This document shows positions 60,008-64,000 of a stretch of 64,000 nt of DNA, piece by piece; within the stretch, counting starts at the first letter, position 1; every line of letters begins with the position of its first letter. The notes under the pieces were generated by a model that had not been told where the DNA came from, ran no database searches, and was given only the letters and a program-made list of their open reading frames with translations. Where the stretch lies: the NCBI RefSeq assembly GCF_001676025.1, contig NZ_LZFW01000004.1, forward strand, positions 1 through 64,000, given 5' to 3'. The position numbers and the translations under genes were made by a program. This stretch comes from Vibrio sp. UCD-FRSSP16_30. Lineage in GTDB: Bacteria > Pseudomonadota > Gammaproteobacteria > Enterobacterales > Vibrionaceae.

Positions 60008-60058
60008 AATCATTATCGTGAGTACACCTTCATGGTGAGAGTTATCACGATAATGATT
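60008..60058. promoter_or_regulatory. 14-bp inverted repeat upstream of the KfrA-like gene
   Basis: AATCATTATCGTGA (60008-60021) and TCACGATAATGATT (60045-60058) are exact inverted copies, with a nested CACC/GGTG pair between. No T tract follows on either strand, so it is a poor terminator. It lies 42 bases before the putative DNA-binding gene and may be its operator. Confidence 0.6.
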
Positions 60059-60095
60059 GTCTAGGGCTGGATAAGGGAGAGATAAGGAATCTGGA

Positions 60096-60392
60096 TTACA
60101 TGCGATGAGGCTGAGTATGAAAATGCGTCATCCTCAACCCTTGCATGGTGAGTTCGCCGTGATAACAATCATCGCCTAAGGCGGAGAACTCAAAGGCAAA
60201 CACCGTGTGCAATCCCCATTTTCCGTTAGGATGGCGAATTTTGTGCGAACCTGATGAGATACTCACTACCTGTAAGTCCAATTGTTTGCAATGACGTTGA
60301 ATGGCCATTTTAGCAAATTCAGCTTGTCTTCTATGTTGCCAAAATAGCGTAAGAAATATGGCGAGCCCAAGTATGGCAAGCAGATGTTCCAT
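60096..60392 (-). CDS. DUF3301 family membrane protein
   Basis: The 98-residue protein has one N-terminal membrane span (LLAILGLAIFLTLFW), then a basic stretch and a small soluble domain. It matches DUF3301, found in Vibrio relatives. Function is unknown. It begins right after the DUF3549 stop codon (60393), so the two genes form an operon. Confidence 0.85.
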   Translation of the reverse strand: MEHLLAILGLAIFLTLFWQHRRQAEFAKMAIQRHCKQLDLQVVSISSGSHKIRHPNGKWGLHTVFAFEFSALGDDCYHGELTMQGLRMTHFHTQPHRM

Positions 60393-61436
60393 CTAGCTTT
60401 GTCCCTTAGTATTTTGTTGTAAGTTGATCAGTGCGCTAGCTAATTTTTGTGACGGCGCTTGATGTAGCATTGGCAATATCACCATGCGTAATTTAGGTTG
60501 CATCACAAGGTCTGCAAATAATTGATTGAACAGCTCTTGGTTATTGGTTTCGGCCAATCGAATTAAGAATTGCTCTGCCAGTGCGCTGTCTTGTAGTGGT
60601 TGCCAGCAGCGACCAGCAAGCGCAATAAGCACTTCTTGGTGACAGTATTTGCTCTCTGAAAGAATGGCTGTGACTAGAGATTCTAGTTTATTACCTTTAT
60701 CGCCAGACAGTGCTCTGGTTAATGCTGATAACAGAAATAAATCGCCCTCAGGGTGATTGAGTTGCTCTAGCGCAAGATCGTATAAACGATTAGCTAAAGA
60801 GGTGCTGATATCACAGTGCTCTAATGCACCCAGCAGAGCGTATAGCGGCTGAGTAGGCAGTTGCGATAGGCTTTTCTTCACCATTAGTTCATTGTTGGAC
60901 TCTTTAAGGCGAGCACAAATATCGGTAATGCCTTGTAAGCCTACCGTTTGCCAATTGCTCCAGCCTAAGTTGCCGTTAAAGTAGGTGAGGGCGTGAGCGT
61001 AATATTGGCTAGCGGATAGCTCAAGTTCTGCGCTGACTTGGCTGTTAAATACCGCAAGCTTGTCTTCTTTTGGTTTGAAGGTGTATGGGTTGCTGGCGAG
61101 CTGTTCTTGAATTTCTTCGCTGAGCTCTTTTTGCAGTCGAGATCCCATTGCTTCAAGGACAAATTTAATAAAGTTACCAATGTCGGTAGCGCTAAGAAGA
61201 CCGCGCTCATCAAGATCAAACTTTAGAAACCAAATCCAAGGCTGTTTTTGCTCATTCCAGTAAGTGATGGCAAATTGAGCTTGGCGCTGAATAGGGTATG
61301 GATAGGCTTGTCTACCCAGTTCAATGCTCTCAAATTCATCATTTGGGATAAGCTCGATGCGACGACCTAAGTCATGCACCTTAAATTGACAGTGACTGTC
61401 GTTCAAAATTTGGGTCAGTGTTGAAATGTTTTCCAT
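60393..61436 (-). CDS. DUF3549 family protein
   Basis: The 347-residue protein matches DUF3549, a Vibrionaceae/Shewanella-type family of unknown role. The N-terminal half is beta-rich (CQFKVHDLGRRIELIPND, WIWFLKFDLDERGLL); the C-terminal half (from about 170) is all-helical and resembles HEAT-like repeats. No signal peptide or enzyme motif is seen. It opens an operon with the DUF3301 gene and is divergent from yqcC. Confidence 0.85.
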   Translation of the reverse strand: MENISTLTQILNDSHCQFKVHDLGRRIELIPNDEFESIELGRQAYPYPIQRQAQFAITYWNEQKQPWIWFLKFDLDERGLLSATDIGNFIKFVLEAMGSRLQKELSEEIQEQLASNPYTFKPKEDKLAVFNSQVSAELELSASQYYAHALTYFNGNLGWSNWQTVGLQGITDICARLKESNNELMVKKSLSQLPTQPLYALLGALEHCDISTSLANRLYDLALEQLNHPEGDLFLLSALTRALSGDKGNKLESLVTAILSESKYCHQEVLIALAGRCWQPLQDSALAEQFLIRLAETNNQELFNQLFADLVMQPKLRMVILPMLHQAPSQKLASALINLQQNTKGQS

Positions 61437-61504
61437 TTGCCTGCATCTTATTAGCTCATACTCTCCCTATAACATGGTAATCTTGCGCCGAATTTCAAGA
61501 GCAA

Positions 61505-61834
61505 ATGAGAAATACCTTGAATACAGATCCCAAACAGATACAAAAATTGCTATTACTGACCCAGCGCGCTCTATATAGAGCCAATTTATGGGAAGAAAAT
61601 AGCCCATCAATAGATGCGCTTAATAGCACGCAACCTTTTGCGATTGATACGCTGCGCCCAGAACAATGGTTGCAGTGGATTTTTATTCCGAAAATGAATG
61701 GGTTGATTAGTGCAAATCAAAGTTTGCCATCAGGGTTTGCTATTGCGCCTTATTTTGAGCAAGCTTGCGCTGATAATATGCTGTGGGATGAGGTGATTGA
61801 AGTGCTAAGAAAAATTGATGAGGTGTGTCGTTAA
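61505..61834 (+). CDS. yqcC: YqcC family protein
   Basis: The 109-residue helical protein matches YqcC (DUF446), with FAIDTLRPEQWLQWIFIPKM and PSGFAIAPYFEQA as the family blocks. Its biochemical role is unknown. It lies directly in front of truC with no gap, as in E. coli, and the two are an operon. Confidence 0.93.
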   Translation: MRNTLNTDPKQIQKLLLLTQRALYRANLWEENSPSIDALNSTQPFAIDTLRPEQWLQWIFIPKMNGLISANQSLPSGFAIAPYFEQACADNMLWDEVIEVLRKIDEVCR

Positions 61835-62566
61835 ATGCTAGAGATTATTTTTCAAGATGAGTACATAGTAGCGGTCAATAAACCTGCCGGTATGCTGGTG
61901 CACCGCTCTTGGCTCGATAAACATGAAACCCAATTTGTCATGCAGACATTGCGCGATCAAATCGGTCAGCATGTGTTCCCTCTGCATCGCTTAGATCGTC
62001 CTACTTCTGGCGTGTTGGTGTTTGCTTTATCCAGTGAAGTGGCCTCACAAATGATGCCGATGTTTGCTGAGCATCAGATGCAAAAAACCTATCATGCGAT
62101 TGTGCGTGGCTGGATTGAAGAAGGGGATAGATTAGATTACGCCCTTAAAGTGGAATACGACAAGATTGCCGATAAATTTGCCAATAAAGACAAAGAAGCG
62201 CAAGAGGCGATAACCGATTATAAACCACTGGCTAAAGTGGAAGTACCGTACTCTACAGGGCGCTTTCCTACATCTCGTTACTGCTTAATGGAGTTGCAAC
62301 CATTAACTGGGCGCAAGCATCAATTACGCCGCCATATGAAGCACCTGCGTCATCCAATTGTTGGGGATACCACCCATGGTGATGGAAAACATAACCGTTT
62401 ATTCAAAGAGAATCTTGCTAGTGACCGCTTACTTTTGCACGCATCAACTCTGGAATTTGAACATCCATTCACTGGCGTACAGTTAGTGTTACAGGCGCGT
62501 TTTGATGAGACTTGGTGTCAGCTCATTGAGCAATTTGAATGGCAATCAGTATTTGAAGAAGAGTAA
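61835..62566 (+). CDS. truC: tRNA pseudouridine(65) synthase TruC
   Basis: TruC makes pseudouridine at position 65 in some tRNAs. The 243-residue product has the RluA-family catalytic motif HRLDRPTSGVLVFA (Asp about residue 54), the N-terminal VAVNKPAGMLVHRSW, and LQPLTGRKHQLRRHMKHL. Its TAA stop is the first triplet of a short palindromic repeat (62564-62616). Confidence 0.95.
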   Translation: MLEIIFQDEYIVAVNKPAGMLVHRSWLDKHETQFVMQTLRDQIGQHVFPLHRLDRPTSGVLVFALSSEVASQMMPMFAEHQMQKTYHAIVRGWIEEGDRLDYALKVEYDKIADKFANKDKEAQEAITDYKPLAKVEVPYSTGRFPTSRYCLMELQPLTGRKHQLRRHMKHLRHPIVGDTTHGDGKHNRLFKENLASDRLLLHASTLEFEHPFTGVQLVLQARFDETWCQLIEQFEWQSVFEEE

Positions 62567-62616
62567 TACCACTAATCGTAGCAAATTTCTGATCATTTAA
62601 TTACTGTGATTGGGAT
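62564..62616. mobile_element. Short palindromic MITE-like element
   Basis: TAATACCACTAATCGTAG at the left and TTACTGTGATTGGGAT at the right resemble the two ends of the element at 15166-15332, with most of the middle missing and TTTCTGATCA retained. It begins on the truC stop codon. Confidence 0.65.
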
Positions 62617-62631
62617 AAACAAGACCAACAA

Positions 62632-62658
62632 AAAGCTCATACAGAAGGTATGAGCTTT
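62632..62658 (-). terminator. Terminator after the UPF0325 gene
   Basis: AAAGCTCATAC pairs with GTATGAGCTTT (62632-62658), and the minus strand continues with T residues. Confidence 0.85.
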
Positions 62659-62673
62659 GAGGATAAAAAGAAT

Positions 62674-63057
62674 TTATTTTAGCTTTTCTAGATCCGCTTC
62701 AATTTCAGCAATTTTACTAGACACTACCTTTTCTAAATGACGAAGATCAGACAATATTTTTTGCTTCACATCGACTTCTTTTGCTTTCATCGGTTTTGTT
62801 AACGTGTTGAGCTCATCAATCACTAAGGTTAGGTTGCGATTAATCTCTGTCTTATTGCGATACTGACCACTGCCATCATCAATCAATACGCTTTTTATCT
62901 GCCTTGGATATTTGAACTTAACACTTTTAGCAAATAGCTCGCCTTTTTGCTTTTTAAAGTAGATTTTTAGAATGTCTTTATGGGCTTCTTGACGCAAAGA
63001 ATAACGATCAATTTGTGTTGGCTCATTAATCCCTAATCCGGTTAGGTGTGGATACAT
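62674..63057 (-). CDS. yaeH: UPF0325 (YaeH) family protein
   Basis: The 127-residue protein closely follows E. coli Yae[15 protein letters not shown] start ([20 protein letters not shown]), [13 protein letters not shown], and the ending [19 protein letters not shown]. Function is unknown. The ATG at 63057 (MYPHLTGLG) has GAGGT upstream; a GTG two codons earlier is unlikely. It lies next to glnD, as yaeH does near glnD-dapD in E. coli. Confidence 0.92.
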   Translation of the reverse strand: MYPHLTGLGINEPTQIDRYSLRQEAHKDILKIYFKKQKGELFAKSVKFKYPRQIKSVLIDDGSGQYRNKTEINRNLTLVIDELNTLTKPMKAKEVDVKQKILSDLRHLEKVVSSKIAEIEADLEKLK

Positions 63058-63091
63058 AGGCACCTCTTGTTCAAATATGCTGAAGATGTTG

Positions 63092-63120
63092 AATGAAAGG
63101 CTAAAATATAGCCTTTCATT
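63092..63120 (-). terminator. Hairpin after glnD
   Basis: AATGAAAGGCTA pairs perfectly with TAGCCTTTCATT around a 5-base loop; the minus-strand T tract is short. Confidence 0.7.
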
Positions 63121-63194
63121 GTTAATATTGAATCTAGCAGGGAATCAATTGCTTAGATAGCAAGTTACCTGCCAACTCTGCTCTTATTCACACT

Positions 63195-64000
63195 TTAATG
63201 AGGTGCAAGTTTTTCTAGATTCTCCACCAACTTGTTACGCAGGGTTTGTTGCAGTTCATCATCTAGTTTTTTCCCCTCTGGTGAGGTGATAATAAATAGA
63301 TCCTCTGCACGCTCCCCAATAGTGGTTATCTTGGCAGCATGTAAGTGCAAATCAAGCTTCGCAAAGGTGGCGCCGACAACCGCGAGCAGTCCTGGTGTAT
63401 CAAGTGCCACCAGTTCCATTAGAGTTTGGTTGTTGTTTTTAGTGGCGATAAAATCAGTACGAGTATTCACTTTAAAGTGCACAAGATTGCGAGGTGTACG
63501 TCTTGGTTTTATCTTAGTAAGACGACCATCTTTAATCACATGTTGTAGCTGTTTAATAATACTTTCATGTCGATATTCATCAAGAGGTTGATTGTGCTGA
63601 TCTAAAATAATAAATGTATCTAAGATGTATTTATCTCGGCTGATCATCACCTGAGCATCATGCACATTAAAGTTTCGTCTATCTAACTCTGCTACAACAC
63701 TGGCAAATAACACTGGCTGATCTTTAGTGTACACAAACAGCTCAGATCCTCCTCGGGTTGGTTGAGGGTTAATTAATACCAGTGGTGAGTCTGGATCTTC
63801 TTGATTTAAGATAGCTTGTGCGTGCCAAGCTAATTGCTGCGGCGTATGACGCAAGAAGTAATCAGCCTTAAAGCGTTGCCATAACACTTCGATTTCTCTT
63901 GGAGTAAAGCCTTGGCTTCTGAGAACGGCAGAGGCTTGCTGTTGGTTGTGCCTAATTCTTTCTCGTACATCAACAGGGTGCTCTAAACCGCGTCTTAATG
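63195..64000 (-). CDS. glnD: PII uridylyltransferase GlnD, C-terminal part
   Basis: GlnD adds or removes UMP on PII proteins according to glutamine level. About 268 residues are visible and the frame is open to the right edge, so the nucleotidyltransferase and HD domains lie outside. The visible part has two ACT domains (LFVYTKDQPVLFASVVAELD and LVALDTPGLLAVVGATFAKL) that sense glutamine. An internal GTG at 63887 is not a real start, since the upstream residues (GFTPREIEVLWQRF) continue the family sequence. Confidence 0.95.
   Translation of the reverse strand, partial: LRRGLEHPVDVRERIRHNQQQASAVLRSQGFTPREIEVLWQRFKADYFLRHTPQQLAWHAQAILNQEDPDSPLVLINPQPTRGGSELFVYTKDQPVLFASVVAELDRRNFNVHDAQVMISRDKYILDTFIILDQHNQPLDEYRHESIIKQLQHVIKDGRLTKIKPRRTPRNLVHFKVNTRTDFIATKNNNQTLMELVALDTPGLLAVVGATFAKLDLHLHAAKITTIGERAEDLFIITSPEGKKLDDELQQTLRNKLVENLEKLAPH

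Overview
The window is a chromosomal segment of a Vibrionaceae bacterium, most likely Vibrio or a close relative. The evidence is the gene order ssrA-smpB-ratA-rnfH-bamE-recN-nadK-grpE-dnaK-dnaJ-minor pilins ... tadA-mltF-purL, which I know from Vibrio cholerae, followed by pepD-purine permease-gpt-frsA-crl-proBA-nrdR-rib-nusB-thiL-pgpA with dxs-ispA-xseB and thiI. The tmRNA tag reads ANDENYALAA. Almost everything is core genome; mobile DNA is confined to the left edge and a few short elements.

Layout. 1-1.3 kb: an IS3-family element (orfA, running off the left edge) abuts a P4-type integrase that has lost its catalytic domain. The integrase sits directly beside the 3' end of ssrA, so the window begins inside a genomic island, or its remnant, at the tmRNA attachment site. 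1.3-10.7 kb: trans-translation (ssrA, smpB), envelope assembly (bamE), SOS repair (recN behind two LexA boxes), NAD kinase, and the heat-shock chaperones grpE, dnaK (two sigma-32-type promoters) and dnaJ. 10.8-13.2 kb: a four-gene minor pilin operon. 13.5-18.9 kb: an AbgT-family transporter, formaldehyde detoxification (fghA, frmA) with a divergent LysR regulator, and tadA. 19-31.5 kb: mltF, purL, a DUF3332 lipoprotein, pepD, a purine permease with gpt, and frsA. PurR-like boxes precede purL and the permease. 31.5-45.7 kb: crl, proBA, nrdR, riboflavin genes, nusB, thiL, pgpA, then dxs-ispA-xseB on the other strand, and thiI. 45.7-64 kb: the small RNA gene gcvB divergent from gcvA, rlmM, xni, ppnN, queF with a TPR/degenerate-GGDEF membrane protein, syd, a DUF2310 protein, a SpoU methyltransferase, fdxA, a flavoprotein, a TumE/TumA-like toxin-antitoxin pair, yaiI with a small putative DNA-binding gene, DUF3301/DUF3549, yqcC-truC, a UPF0325 gene and the 3' part of glnD.

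Points most worth a second look: (1) a probable unannotated structured RNA at about 27.68-27.95 kb, with its own promoter-like sequence, a perfect 10-bp stem, a UUCG hairpin and an orphan terminator; (2) the decayed integrase at ssrA, the site used by the V. cholerae VPI-1 island; (3) two palindromic MITE-like elements whose shared first bases supply the TAA stop codon of the neighbouring gene; (4) a small putative KfrA-like DNA-binding protein with a 14-bp perfect inverted repeat just upstream; (5) heptamer-based palindromic repeats; (6) a TumE/TumA pair; (7) a RibB fusion whose second domain lacks the GTP cyclohydrolase II zinc site. I did not find a large new multi-gene system. Family assignments come from recognising sequence motifs and gene order; no database search was run.
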